Source of the DNA: an uncultured Lachnospiraceae bacterium
GTDB taxonomy: Bacteria > Bacillota > Clostridia > Lachnospirales > Lachnospiraceae
Direction: 5' to 3'
Length of the DNA stretch: 32,335 bases
Assembly (NCBI GenBank): GCA_947644545.1
Contig: CANRZW010000040.1
Location: forward strand, 1 to 32,335
Of the stretch, positions 5,632 to 14,378 are shown piece after piece. The position numbers were made by a program, and so were the translations under genes. The notes under the pieces were generated by a model that saw only the letters and a program-made list of their open reading frames with translations, searched no databases and had not been told where the DNA came from. Each line of letters begins with the position of its first letter. Position 1 is the stretch's first letter.

Positions 5632-7560
5632 ATGCTGAGTTATATTGTGGTTTTACATATCTGCTTTGCGCTGGTCTGTATGCTGTGGCTGGCGGGATAT
5701 TTCAAGGTGAGCCTGGTGGAGGCGGCGCCGGTGTTTATCTGCCTGCTGGCGCTTGTGCTGTATGGGCTTTCGATGCTGCATCATCTGTCGTGGATCGACG
5801 GGCTGGCGGGAAGCGTAATCGGGTTGTCCGCAGGATGGCTTATAAGCAGGAAAAAGGAGCAGAGAAGCAAGGTCTTTGGAATGTGTTTGGAGAAGATGGG
5901 CGAGCCGTCTTTTCTTACGGCGGTATTGCTGTTTCTTGTGGTAATCCTTTGTACATCGGGCAAGGTGGTGTCCTGGTGGGACGATATTAATTTCTGGGCA
6001 GCAGATGTGAAATCATTGTATTATCTGGACGGTTTTGCGCAGAAATATGGCAACGTGGCGCCGGAGTTCGGGGATTATCCGCCGGGCGGGCAGCTGATCA
6101 AATGGTGGTTTTTGCATTTTGACCGGCATACTTATCGGGAGGGGCTCGCTTTTGCGGGGTATTATGTGATGAATCTGTCGTTTCTGCTGCCGCTTCTGCG
6201 CAGTATAAAGGGCAGGAATCCGGTCGTCATGATCCTGATGGCGGCAGGGCTGTGGTTCTTCCCGAGCATTGCGGAAGTGTACGGGTATGACGGATTCTGT
6301 GCAGACCTGACAATGGCCTGTATCTATGGCGGCTTCCTGTCAGCCGTGACGGACAAGGCGGAGCATACAGGCAGGGCAGCGCTGTTTTATTATGGCAGAC
6401 TGGGTTTGTATCTGGGAGTGCTGGTACTGGTCAAATCCATCGGGTTTGTGTGGGCACTGTTTGGGTTACTCTTTCTGGCGTTGTATCAGCGTGACGCTGA
6501 GGGGCGCAGGTGGAGAAAGCTGCTTATGACTGCCATGGTTCCGCTGTTCACAGGCGGCAGCTGGATGCTCTTCTGCCTGCTGATGCGGCGGATCACGAAG
6601 ACTACCGCTACCGCGGTAAAATATATGACTACCGACGAGTACGGCATTTCCGGCTATATCAGGGAATTTGCCGCCGCCTTTTTGCAGGCTTTTGCGGGTT
6701 CGCCGCTGCATAAGGAGAAAAGCATCGCCATCGATCTGACGCCTTTGGGGCTTTATCTGTGCGTATGCCTGCTGGTGATCGTATTTTATAAATTGGCTGT
6801 GCTGCCGGAGAAGACCGGACGGCTCGTGCTTGGATTCAGCATGGTCAGCGGCGCCGTGTTTTACGGGATTATTTTTCTGGCGCATATCACGATCTTCGCC
6901 GCCGAGACTCAGTATTTGGAGCCGTCGGGCATGATCTCCTCCATTGAGCGTTATGGTGCGCCGTTTACTGTCGGGACGCTGCTTTTTCTGGCAGGGATCT
7001 GGCTGGGCCGCGGAGAGCGTTTCTTTGTAAAAGATAAAATGCCGCGCTTTTTACATCAATACGGTGTGTGTCTCGTGTTTATTTTGTTCGTGGCATTGAC
7101 AGCAGGCTATCGGGTTGGGTATCATGGTCTCATTGGTTATCGCAATGATGCGGAGGCGCTGCTGCAGGAACGGGCGGATATGCTCGGTGCGGATGAGATG
7201 CAGTTTCTGGAGGCCTTACAGGTGCTGTCGCAGCCTTTGCAAGCGGAGGGCGGCGTTAGGGTCTGCTATATCAGAAGAGGGGATGCTCCCCGCTGGGTGA
7301 ACAACAGTTATCTGTCATATGAGGCTTCGCCGGTGTCCGTGGTGTATCGCAGTGTGAATCTGGATGATGCGCCTGCGGACTGGATGATGCAGGAGATCAG
7401 GGCCTCCCACGCCGGGTATCTTTATGCGGAGGAGACAAAGCAGGATGCGGGCGCCGTCTTTGACGGGATTACGGAGTCGGGTGAGTTTGCCTGCGGGGTT
7501 CTGTACCGGATTGCGGAAGACGGTAATACGTTACGGTTGATAAGAGCTGATGGCCAATAA
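5632..7560 (+). CDS. Polytopic membrane protein, GT-C-like glycosyltransferase candidate
   Basis: The 642-residue product has about a dozen hydrophobic segments and a soluble C-terminal part of about 130 residues. The first extracytoplasmic loop has WWDDINFW with an Asp pair at 117-118, followed by an EFGDYPPGGQL segment. Acidic residues in the first loop and a PP-containing turn are typical of GT-C enzymes, which take sugars from polyprenyl phosphates and transfer them outside the membrane. The specific family is not recognised. The next gene, 26 bp downstream, is a GT2-GtrA fusion of the kind that makes and flips polyprenyl-phosphate sugars. The pair therefore fits sugar decoration of a wall polymer, glycan or protein. 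The ribosome binding site AAGGAG lies just before the ATG. A polymer ligase or flippase cannot be ruled out. Confidence 0.7.
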   Translation: MLSYIVVLHICFALVCMLWLAGYFKVSLVEAAPVFICLLALVLYGLSMLHHLSWIDGLAGSVIGLSAGWLISRKKEQRSKVFGMCLEKMGEPSFLTAVLLFLVVILCTSGKVVSWWDDINFWAADVKSLYYLDGFAQKYGNVAPEFGDYPPGGQLIKWWFLHFDRHTYREGLAFAGYYVMNLSFLLPLLRSIKGRNPVVMILMAAGLWFFPSIAEVYGYDGFCADLTMACIYGGFLSAVTDKAEHTGRAALFYYGRLGLYLGVLVLVKSIGFVWALFGLLFLALYQRDAEGRRWRKLLMTAMVPLFTGGSWMLFCLLMRRITKTTATAVKYMTTDEYGISGYIREFAAAFLQAFAGSPLHKEKSIAIDLTPLGLYLCVCLLVIVFYKLAVLPEKTGRLVLGFSMVSGAVFYGIIFLAHITIFAAETQYLEPSGMISSIERYGAPFTVGTLLFLAGIWLGRGERFFVKDKMPRFLHQYGVCLVFILFVALTAGYRVGYHGLIGYRNDAEALLQERADMLGADEMQFLEALQVLSQPLQAEGGVRVCYIRRGDAPRWVNNSYLSYEASPVSVVYRSVNLDDAPADWMMQEIRASHAGYLYAEETKQDAGAVFDGITESGEFACGVLYRIAEDGNTLRLIRADGQ

Positions 7561-7586
7561 GATTGTGTAACGGAAAGGGGCGTTTC

Positions 7587-8690
7587 ATGCCTTCTTATTA
7601 TGAGATACCGGTGATCATACCTTCTTATGAGCCGGATGAAAAGTTAATCACGCTTCTTGCTGCATTGCAGGAGGCAGGGATCCGGCATGTGGTCGTGGTA
7701 GACGACGGCAGCGGAGAGCGGTACGCGTCCTTTTTTGCCCGGGCGGCAGCCTTCACAAACTGCGAGGTGCTGCATCATGCGGTGAATCTGGGTAAGGGAA
7801 GGGCGCTCAAGACGGCGTTTAACCACTGCCTGCTCACTTACGGCAGAGTGCCGGACAGCCGGGATGGTGGCAGTCAGGCGGTTCCGGGTTGTGTGACGGC
7901 GGATTCGGACGGGCAGCATACGCCGGGGGATATCCTGGCTTGTATGAAGAAGCTTTGGGACAATCCGGAAAGCCTGATCCTGGGATGCCGGGATTTCGAC
8001 GCCCCCGAGGTGCCTGCAAGGTCATCTTTCGGCAATAAGTGTACCAGACGGGTGTTCCGCTATTTGCTGGGACTCTCGGTGTCGGATACGCAGACGGGGC
8101 TGCGAGCCATCCCTTCGTCTTTCATGGAGAAACTGCTGGAAGTCAGGGGAGAGCGTTTTGAATATGAGACCAATATGCTGATTGAGACGAAGAACCTGAA
8201 TATCGAGATTGCGGAAGTGCCGGTGGAGACAATCTATATAGAAGAGAACAGAACCAGCCATTTTAATCCGATCAGGGATTCTCTGCGGATCTATCTGGTG
8301 TTCGGGAAGTTCTTATTCTCGTCCTTATCTTCCAGCGTAGTGGATCTGCTGCTGTTTCATCTGTTCTGTACCCTTTTGCACACGCCGGAAGGCGGCCTGT
8401 GGGGAATGCCGTACATCATCCTTTCGACGGTGTTTGCGCGGGTGATCTCCGCCGTCTATAACTTCCTGATCAATTATAAGGTGGTATTTAAGAGCAGGGA
8501 GCGGATGGCGGTCACGGCGGCCAAGTATTTTGTGCTGGCGGTGTGCCAGATGATGTGCAGCGCGCTGCTGGTCAACGGCCTGTATGGGTTGTTTGGCGGC
8601 GTGGAAGTGGCCGTGAAGATGCCGGTAGATGTGTTCCTGTTCTTCGTGAGCTTTCTGTTCCAGAGAGAATTCGTTTACCGCAAAAGATAG
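7587..8690 (+). CDS. GT2 polyprenyl-phosphate sugar synthase fused to GtrA domain
   Basis: The 367-residue product joins two modules. Residues 1-230 are a family 2 glycosyltransferase of the dolichyl/undecaprenyl-phosphate mannose or glucose synthase type. It has VVVVDDGSG with Asp39-Asp40 and a metal-binding ADSDGQH (Asp106, Asp108). It also has the DTQTGLRAIP segment and ERFEYETNML, which match that subfamily. Residues about 235-367 form a four-helix GtrA-like membrane domain ending in FQREFVYRKR, thought to move lipid-linked sugar across the membrane. An upstream TTG at 7563 is in frame, but GGAAAGGGG sits 6 bases before the ATG at 7587. The donor sugar is unknown. It probably supplies substrate to the membrane protein encoded just upstream. 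Confidence 0.88.
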   Translation: MPSYYEIPVIIPSYEPDEKLITLLAALQEAGIRHVVVVDDGSGERYASFFARAAAFTNCEVLHHAVNLGKGRALKTAFNHCLLTYGRVPDSRDGGSQAVPGCVTADSDGQHTPGDILACMKKLWDNPESLILGCRDFDAPEVPARSSFGNKCTRRVFRYLLGLSVSDTQTGLRAIPSSFMEKLLEVRGERFEYETNMLIETKNLNIEIAEVPVETIYIEENRTSHFNPIRDSLRIYLVFGKFLFSSLSSSVVDLLLFHLFCTLLHTPEGGLWGMPYIILSTVFARVISAVYNFLINYKVVFKSRERMAVTAAKYFVLAVCQMMCSALLVNGLYGLFGGVEVAVKMPVDVFLFFVSFLFQREFVYRKR

Positions 8691-8703
8691 ATTGAGAAAG
8701 ACG

Positions 8704-8737
8704 TCCCTGTAGGCTGACATAACCTGCGGGGATTTTT
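8704..8737 (+). terminator. Terminator of the glycosyltransferase pair
   Basis: TCCCTGTAGG (8704-8713) pairs with CCTGCGGGGA (8723-8732) using two G-U pairs and a 9-base loop, followed by five T. It is a typical rho-independent terminator. Confidence 0.8.
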
Positions 8738-8787
8738 CATATACATAACCGTGACGGGAACAGCGTAAGCAGAATGCGGGAGCGTAT

Positions 8788-9909
8788 ATGGGAAGAAGTG
8801 CAGGCAGGAAAAAAAACGGCGGCAAGTGGATTATCAGGATAGAACTGATCGTGTTGCTGGCCTTCGTGTGTGCGGCGGTGAGCAGAGAGCTGCGAAGCCG
8901 GTCGACAGAACCGGGGCAGCCGGGTGGAAAGACGGCGGCCGGACAGACTTCGGAGAGCGGAGAAGCGATAGAAGTATCCGCTGCCGGCAATTATATCAAG
9001 TGGGTGGAGTTCCATGCCACCTGTGAGGCGCTGGCGGCCGCCTACGATCTGGATGTGTCAAGCTGTCAGGAAGAAGTCCATGTTAACTGGATCGAGCTTC
9101 TTGCCTATGTGGGGGCGAAGCACGGCGGGAAGTTTGACAGAAACAGCGTGCGGGAGATCGAATCTGCGGCGAAGAAGCTGCGCGCCGGTGAGACCACGAT
9201 GGAGAAGCTGACAAAGGACATGGAGTATTACGAATATTATCTGGAAGCCTACTCGGCGGTGCTGTCGGGGATGGTGGGGGAATTTTCTCTGATGGAAGAG
9301 GGGAAATGGCATAAGTACTATGGGCTGAAAGCCTTTTCACCGATTGCGAAGGGGTTTGACTACAGCCACTATGATGATTTCGGATCTTCCAGAAGTTACG
9401 GCTATTCCAGACCTCACCTGGGGCATGACATGATGGGACAGATCGGTTCGCCGATCATCGCGGTGGAGTCCGGCGTCGTGGAGGCACTGGGGTGGAACCA
9501 GTATGGCGGCTGGCGTATCGGCATCCGTAGTTTTGACGGCAGGCGGTATTATTACTATGCCCATTTGCGGCAGAATTACCCCTATGCGGAGGGATTAAAG
9601 GAGGGGGATATCGTTACGGCCGGGGACGTGATCGGCTACATGGGGCACACCGGTTACAGCGTCAAGGAGAACGTGAACAATATCGAGACTGTGCATCTGC
9701 ACTGGGGACTGCAGCTGATCTTTGACGAGTCCCAGAAAGAGGGAAATAACGAGATCTGGATCGACTGCTATGAGCTGACGAAATTCCTCTATCGCAACCG
9801 CAGCGAGGCAGCCAAGGTGGGGGATACGAGAGAATGGCGTCGTGTGCAGGAGATGCAGGATCCGGAGGTAGAAAAGCGTTGCAAAAAAGATACCCCTATG
9901 ATACAATAA
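8788..9909 (+). CDS. Membrane-anchored M23 (LytM-type) metallopeptidase
   Basis: The 373-residue product has a short basic N-terminus, one membrane segment (about 15-33) and a low-complexity linker. A helical region (about 65-175) follows, then a C-terminal M23 domain. Zinc-ligand motifs are intact: His210 and Asp214 in HLGHD, and His303 and His305 in HLHWG. The order GxPIIAVESGVVEALG, YYAHLRQ and GYMGHTG matches lysostaphin/LytM-like endopeptidases, so an active wall hydrolase facing outward is likely. The start is chosen at the ATG after GCGGGAG. It is a lone gene between a terminator and the butyrate operon. The helical part is not recognised. A sporulation role such as that of SpoIIQ is possible, but nothing here shows it. 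Confidence 0.88.
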   Translation: MGRSAGRKKNGGKWIIRIELIVLLAFVCAAVSRELRSRSTEPGQPGGKTAAGQTSESGEAIEVSAAGNYIKWVEFHATCEALAAAYDLDVSSCQEEVHVNWIELLAYVGAKHGGKFDRNSVREIESAAKKLRAGETTMEKLTKDMEYYEYYLEAYSAVLSGMVGEFSLMEEGKWHKYYGLKAFSPIAKGFDYSHYDDFGSSRSYGYSRPHLGHDMMGQIGSPIIAVESGVVEALGWNQYGGWRIGIRSFDGRRYYYYAHLRQNYPYAEGLKEGDIVTAGDVIGYMGHTGYSVKENVNNIETVHLHWGLQLIFDESQKEGNNEIWIDCYELTKFLYRNRSEAAKVGDTREWRRVQEMQDPEVEKRCKKDTPMIQ

Positions 9910-9916
9910 TTGCAGC

Positions 9917-9948
9917 TGACAATGATAAAAAAATAACAATCGTTGTCA
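9917..9948 (+). promoter_or_regulatory. Dyad with Rex-like site upstream of thl
   Basis: TGACAATGAT (9917-9926) and ATCGTTGTCA (9939-9948) form a 10-bp dyad with one G-T mismatch and a 12-bp AT gap. Inside it, 9922-9939 agrees with the Rex consensus TTGTTAA-N4-TTAACAA at 11 of 14 defined positions by my count. Rex senses the NADH/NAD+ ratio and controls butyrate genes in other clostridia. No strong -35/-10 pair is obvious between 9910 and 10000. Confidence 0.45.
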
Positions 9949-10000
9949 ATCTTGTAATGTAAAGTTTTTCTAACAAAATACCAAAATGGAGGAGAAGAAG

Positions 10001-11182
10001 ATGGCAAAAAAAGTTGTTTTGGCGGGTGCCTGCCGTACAGCTATCGGCACCATGGGTGGTGGCTTAAGCACGACTCCGGTAGCAGAGCTTGGCGCGATCG
10101 TAATCAAAGAAGCATTGAACAGAGCAGGGGTAGCACCTGATCAGGTGGATCACGTATATATGGGTTGTGTAATCCAGGCGGGACTGGGTCAGAACGTTGC
10201 ACGTCAGGCTTCCATTAAGGCAGGACTTCCGAACGAGGTTCCGGCGGTTACCATCAACGTAGTATGCGGTTCCGGTCTGAATTGTGTCAATATGGCAGCG
10301 CAGATGATTCAGGCAGGAGATGCCGATATCGTAGTGGCAGGCGGTATGGAGAATATGTCCATGGCACCTTACGCTGTTCCTCAGGGACGTTACGGTTACA
10401 GAATGAACAACGGTACATTGGTAGATACCATGGTGAACGACGCACTGTGGGATGCTTTCAATAACTATCATATGATCAAGACGGCAGATAATATCTGTGA
10501 AGAGTGGGGACTGACGCGCGAAGAGCTGGATGAGTTCGCGCTTAAGAGCCAGCAGAAGGCAGAAGCAGCACAGAAGAGCGGCGCTTTTGACAAAGAGATC
10601 GTACCTGTTATGGTGAAGAAGAAAAAGGAAATGGTAGAGTTCAAGGTAGACGAGGGACCGAGAGCCGGTTCTACGATCGAAGGACTGCAGAAGCTTCGTC
10701 CGATCAATCCGAACGGATTTGTTACGGCCGGCAATGCTTCCGGTATCAACGACGGTGCGGCTGCGATCGTTGTGATGAGCGAGGAGAAGGCGAAGGAGCT
10801 GGGCGTTAAGCCGATGGCAACTTTCGTTGGCGGCGCTCTGGCAGGCTGCAGACCGGAAGTTATGGGAATTGGTCCTGTTCCGGCTACGAAGAAGGTTATG
10901 GCTAAGACCGGTTATAAGATCGAAGACTTCGATATCATCGAGGCGAACGAGGCATTCGCAGCACAGTCCGTGGCAGTAGGTAAGGAACTGGGCATTGATG
11001 TTGACAAGCAGCTGAACCCTAACGGCGGCGCAATCGCACTGGGACACCCGGTTGGAGCTTCCGGATGCCGTATTCTCGTGACATTGCTGCATGAGATGGA
11101 AGCGAAGGATGCGAAGAAGGGACTTGCAACTCTGTGTATCGGCGGTGGTATGGGATGCGCTACGATTGTGGAGAGAGACTAA
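10001..11182 (+). CDS. thl: Acetyl-CoA acetyltransferase (thiolase)
   Basis: The 393-residue product condenses two acetyl-CoA into acetoacetyl-CoA, the first step of butyrate formation. It has acyl-accepting Cys89 in VVCGSGLN and the NEAFA segment. His349 lies in LGHPVGASG, and Cys379 in the CIGGGMGCA end motif. Length matches biosynthetic thiolases. A longer frame starts at 9986, but its ATG overlaps the GGAGG (9988-9992), which stands 8 bases before the ATG at 10001, so 10001 is chosen. It is the first gene of the six-gene cluster, with crt 52 bp downstream. The upstream dyad at 9917 suggests redox control. A degradative thiolase is unlikely in this context. Confidence 0.96.
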   Translation: MAKKVVLAGACRTAIGTMGGGLSTTPVAELGAIVIKEALNRAGVAPDQVDHVYMGCVIQAGLGQNVARQASIKAGLPNEVPAVTINVVCGSGLNCVNMAAQMIQAGDADIVVAGGMENMSMAPYAVPQGRYGYRMNNGTLVDTMVNDALWDAFNNYHMIKTADNICEEWGLTREELDEFALKSQQKAEAAQKSGAFDKEIVPVMVKKKKEMVEFKVDEGPRAGSTIEGLQKLRPINPNGFVTAGNASGINDGAAAIVVMSEEKAKELGVKPMATFVGGALAGCRPEVMGIGPVPATKKVMAKTGYKIEDFDIIEANEAFAAQSVAVGKELGIDVDKQLNPNGGAIALGHPVGASGCRILVTLLHEMEAKDAKKGLATLCIGGGMGCATIVERD

Positions 11183-11234
11183 GGTTGGCAGTATTTCCGT
11201 ACAATGACACTATCTTGAATAAGGAGACGCATAA

Positions 11235-12020
11235 ATGGAATTTGTATTATATGAAGTAAAAGGACAGGTTGGGGTCATCACCATCAACCGTGAGAAGGCG
11301 TTGAATGCCCTGAATTCCACTGTACTGGAAGAGCTGGACAAGACTCTGGACGGTGTGGATCTTAATGCAGTGAGATGTCTGATCCTGACAGGCGCAGGTC
11401 AGAAATCCTTCGTGGCAGGCGCAGACATCGGTGAGATGAGCACGCTGACCAAGGCGGAAGGCGAAGCTTTTGGTAAGAAAGGCAACGATGTATTCCGCAA
11501 ACTGGAGACTTTTCCGATTCCCGTGATTGCGGCGGTTAACGGTTTTGCACTGGGCGGCGGCTGTGAGATCTCCATGAGCTGTGACATCAGGATCTGTTCC
11601 GACAATGCAGTATTCGGACAGCCCGAAGTTGGCCTTGGCATCACACCGGGCTTCGGCGGCACCCAGAGACTGGCAAGGATCGTGGGACCGGGTATGGCAA
11701 AACAGATGATCTACACGGCAAGAAACATCAAGGCTGACGAGGCGCTTCGGATCGGTCTTGTGAATGCGGTTTATCCGCAGGAAGAGCTGATGGCAGCAGC
11801 AGAGAAGATGGCGGCAGGCATCGCGAAGAATGCGCCGATCGCTGTCCGCAACTGCAAGAAAGCGATCAATGACGGCCTGGAAGTCGGCATGGATGAGGCG
11901 ATTGTGATCGAAGAGAAGTTGTTTGGCGACTGTTTTGAGACAGAAGACCAGAAATATGGCATGGCCTTTTTCCTGGACAAGAACAAGGAGAAGGTGAAAG
12001 AACCGTTCAAGAACGCGTAG
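11235..12020 (+). CDS. crt: 3-hydroxybutyryl-CoA dehydratase (crotonase)
   Basis: The 261-residue product removes water from 3-hydroxybutyryl-CoA to give crotonyl-CoA. It is a classical enoyl-CoA hydratase fold. The oxyanion-hole segment AGADIGEM lies at 61-68 and GFALGGGCE at 103-111. The two catalytic glutamates are Glu111 and Glu131, spaced by 20 as in rat mitochondrial hydratase. AAGGAG lies about 8 bases before the ATG. It is the second gene of the butyrate operon, followed after 70 bp by hbd. Length is normal and nothing is missing. Confidence 0.96.
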   Translation: MEFVLYEVKGQVGVITINREKALNALNSTVLEELDKTLDGVDLNAVRCLILTGAGQKSFVAGADIGEMSTLTKAEGEAFGKKGNDVFRKLETFPIPVIAAVNGFALGGGCEISMSCDIRICSDNAVFGQPEVGLGITPGFGGTQRLARIVGPGMAKQMIYTARNIKADEALRIGLVNAVYPQEELMAAAEKMAAGIAKNAPIAVRNCKKAINDGLEVGMDEAIVIEEKLFGDCFETEDQKYGMAFFLDKNKEKVKEPFKNA

Positions 12021-12090
12021 CCGTCTGGAAAAGCAAGCGACGCGAAGCGGCATTGGTACATTAATTTATCAAATAAGGAGGATATTCACG

Positions 12091-12933
12091 ATGAAAGTAG
12101 GTATTATCGGTGCAGGAACCATGGGTTCCGGTATTGCACAGGCATTCGCTATGACAGACGGTTATGAAGTTTGTCTCTGCGATATCAAGGAAGAGTACGC
12201 TGAGGGCGGCAAGGCCAAGATCCAGAAGAACATGAACTTCCTGGTAAGCAAAGAGAAGATCACACAGGAGAAGGCAGACGAGATCATGGGCAAGATCACA
12301 ACAGGCCTGAACGGCATCTGCACGGACTGCGATCTGATCGTTGAAGTTGCGCTGGAGAAGATGGAGATCAAGCAGGCAATCTTCAAAGAGCTGATGGGCA
12401 TCGTAAAGAAGGAATGCATGTTCGCAAGCAACACTTCTTCCCTTTCCATCACCAAGATCGGAGAAGGTCTGGACAGACCGATGATCGGTATGCATTTCTT
12501 CAATCCGGCTGACAGAATGAAGCTGGTAGAGGTAATCAGAGGCGAGAACACTCCTCAGGATATGGTTGACAAGATCACGGCTATCGCAACAGAGATCGGC
12601 AAGACTCCTGTACAGGTTAAGGAAGCTCCCGGCTTCGTTGTTAACAGAATCCTGATCCCGATGGTAAATGAGGCGATCGGCGTTCTGGATGCCGGCACCG
12701 CATCCGCAGAGGATATCGACGTGGCTATGCAGCTTGGCGCATCTCATCCGATGGGACCGCTGCACCTTGGCGATCTGATCGGCCTGGATATCTGCCTTGC
12801 GATCATGGAAGTGCTGTACAACGAGACGAAGGATGAGAAGTATGCTCCGCAGCCGCTTCTGAAGAAGATGGTGGAGGAGAAGAAGTTGGGCAGAAAGACC
12901 GGTATCGGATTCTTCGACTATTCCAAGAAGTAA
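12091..12933 (+). CDS. hbd: 3-hydroxybutyryl-CoA dehydrogenase
   Basis: The 280-residue product reduces acetoacetyl-CoA to 3-hydroxybutyryl-CoA with NAD(P)H. The N-terminal Rossmann loop is GAGTMGSGIA (7-16). The catalytic His135 lies in GMHFFNPADRMKLVE, and the C-terminal helical domain begins near PGFVVNRILIPMVNEA. This one-domain bacterial form of about 280 residues is typical of Clostridia. AAGGAGG stands about 9 bases before the ATG. Gene order thl-crt-hbd-bcd matches many Lachnospiraceae, whereas in C. acetobutylicum hbd comes last and thl is elsewhere. Confidence 0.96.
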   Translation: MKVGIIGAGTMGSGIAQAFAMTDGYEVCLCDIKEEYAEGGKAKIQKNMNFLVSKEKITQEKADEIMGKITTGLNGICTDCDLIVEVALEKMEIKQAIFKELMGIVKKECMFASNTSSLSITKIGEGLDRPMIGMHFFNPADRMKLVEVIRGENTPQDMVDKITAIATEIGKTPVQVKEAPGFVVNRILIPMVNEAIGVLDAGTASAEDIDVAMQLGASHPMGPLHLGDLIGLDICLAIMEVLYNETKDEKYAPQPLLKKMVEEKKLGRKTGIGFFDYSKK

Positions 12934-12963
12934 TATCTTCAACTATATAAAGAGATATAACGC

Positions 12964-13006
12964 TATAACGTTCTTGAGACCCCACTGGGATTTCGAGAAC
13001 GTTATA
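12964..13006 (+). other. Strong intercistronic hairpin between hbd and bcd
   Basis: A perfect 11-bp stem (TATAACGTTCT at 12964-12974 with AGAACGTTATA at 12996-13006) continues inward with G-U-tolerant pairs and a CCC/GGG cap. No T tract follows, and an ATGGAGG ribosome binding site region for bcd lies about 75 bases downstream. It looks like an RNA processing or stability element within the operon rather than a terminator. Confidence 0.7.
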
Positions 13007-13096
13007 CTGGGTTCCTATTATGAAACAGGCAAGTATTGATGACGTCCATCATACAGGGCGGAATGCAATTAAAATAACATGGAGGAATAAAAGATC

Positions 13097-14248
13097 ATGG
13101 ATTTTACTTTAAGCAAAGAACATGAAATGGCGAGAGCTCTTTTCAAAGAGTTCGCTGAAAAAGAAGTAAAGCCTCTCGCACAGGAGGTAGACGAGAACGA
13201 AGCTTTCCCGCGTGAGACAGTTGAGAAGATGGCTAAGCTGGGCTTCCTTGGGATTCCGGTTCCGAAGGAGTACGGCGGACAGGGATGCGATCCCTTAACC
13301 TACGCTATGTGTGTTGAGGAGTTGTCCAAGGTATGCGGTACCACAGGCGTTATCGTATCTGCACACACCTCTCTTTGCTGTGACCCGATCATGACATACG
13401 GTACGGAAGAGCAGAAGCAGAAATACCTGATTCCCCTTGCAAAAGGTGAGAAGTTAGGTGCATTTGGTCTGACGGAGCCCGGTGCAGGAACAGACGCACA
13501 GGGACAGCAGACCAAGGCAGTGCTTGACGGCGACGAGTGGGTGCTGAACGGTTCCAAGTGCTTCATCACAAACGGTAAGGAAGCTGACGTATACGTTATC
13601 TTCGCGATCACGGGCACCGTTGAGAAGCGCGGCAGAATGACCAAGGAAATCTCTGCATTTATCGTGGAGAAAGGCACACCCGGCTTTACCTTCGGTACGA
13701 AGGAGAAGAAGATGGGTATCCGTGGTTCTTCTACATACGAGCTGATCTTCACAGACTGCCGTATTCCGAAGGAGAATCTGCTTGGACAGCAGGGCAAGGG
13801 ATTCGGTATCGCTATGCACACATTGGACGGCGGCCGTATCGGTATCGCTTCCCAGGCACTTGGTCTGGCGGAAGGCGCACTGGAGACTACCATCTCTTAT
13901 GTAAAAGAGAGAAAACAGTTCGGCAGAGCGATCGGCGCATTCCAGAACACACAGTTCCAGCTGGCTGACATGGCTACCAAGGTGCAGGCTGCTCAGCTGC
14001 TTGTTTACAAGGCTGCTATGGCAAAGGCTACCCAGAAGGTTTACTCTGTAGAAGCTGCTATGGCGAAACTGTATGCTGCAGAAGTAGCAATGGAAGTGAC
14101 CACCAAGGCTGTTCAGCTTCACGGCGGTTACGGCTACATCAGAGAGTACGATGTAGAGCGTATGATGCGTGACGCTAAGATCACAGAGATCTACGAAGGA
14201 ACGAGCGAAGTGCAGCGTATGGTAATCTCCGGTTCCCTGCTTAAATAA
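13097..14248 (+). CDS. bcd: Butyryl-CoA dehydrogenase
   Basis: The 383-residue product is an acyl-CoA dehydrogenase of the short-chain type, which reduces crotonyl-CoA to butyryl-CoA. In clostridia it works with EtfAB in electron bifurcation, coupling this to ferredoxin reduction by NADH. It shows FGLTEPGAGTDA, the FAD contact GSKCFITNG and the QFGRAIGAFQNTQFQLADM helix. The catalytic base Glu367 lies in EIYEGTSEVQR, the position expected for short-chain enzymes. The ribosome binding site is TGGAGGA. Its immediate neighbours etfB and etfA support the bifurcating complex. A strong RNA hairpin lies upstream. Confidence 0.96.
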   Translation: MDFTLSKEHEMARALFKEFAEKEVKPLAQEVDENEAFPRETVEKMAKLGFLGIPVPKEYGGQGCDPLTYAMCVEELSKVCGTTGVIVSAHTSLCCDPIMTYGTEEQKQKYLIPLAKGEKLGAFGLTEPGAGTDAQGQQTKAVLDGDEWVLNGSKCFITNGKEADVYVIFAITGTVEKRGRMTKEISAFIVEKGTPGFTFGTKEKKMGIRGSSTYELIFTDCRIPKENLLGQQGKGFGIAMHTLDGGRIGIASQALGLAEGALETTISYVKERKQFGRAIGAFQNTQFQLADMATKVQAAQLLVYKAAMAKATQKVYSVEAAMAKLYAAEVAMEVTTKAVQLHGGYGYIREYDVERMMRDAKITEIYEGTSEVQRMVISGSLLK

Positions 14249-14378
14249 GAGGACACAGGAAAGGCATTTTGTCCGGCAGCTGCGGCGTGGCCTGACGGCA
14301 GGCGGATAGTGTGCGGACCGTATGATATTGTATAGAGACGAAACGTGAAAGAATAAATAAAATAAGGAGAGAAATACA

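Noticed and set aside
10064..11092. Long minus-strand frame (342 codons) opposite thl
   Set aside because: The frame lies wholly inside thl and its Cys- and Arg-rich product has no family features. It comes from codon bias of a highly used gene.
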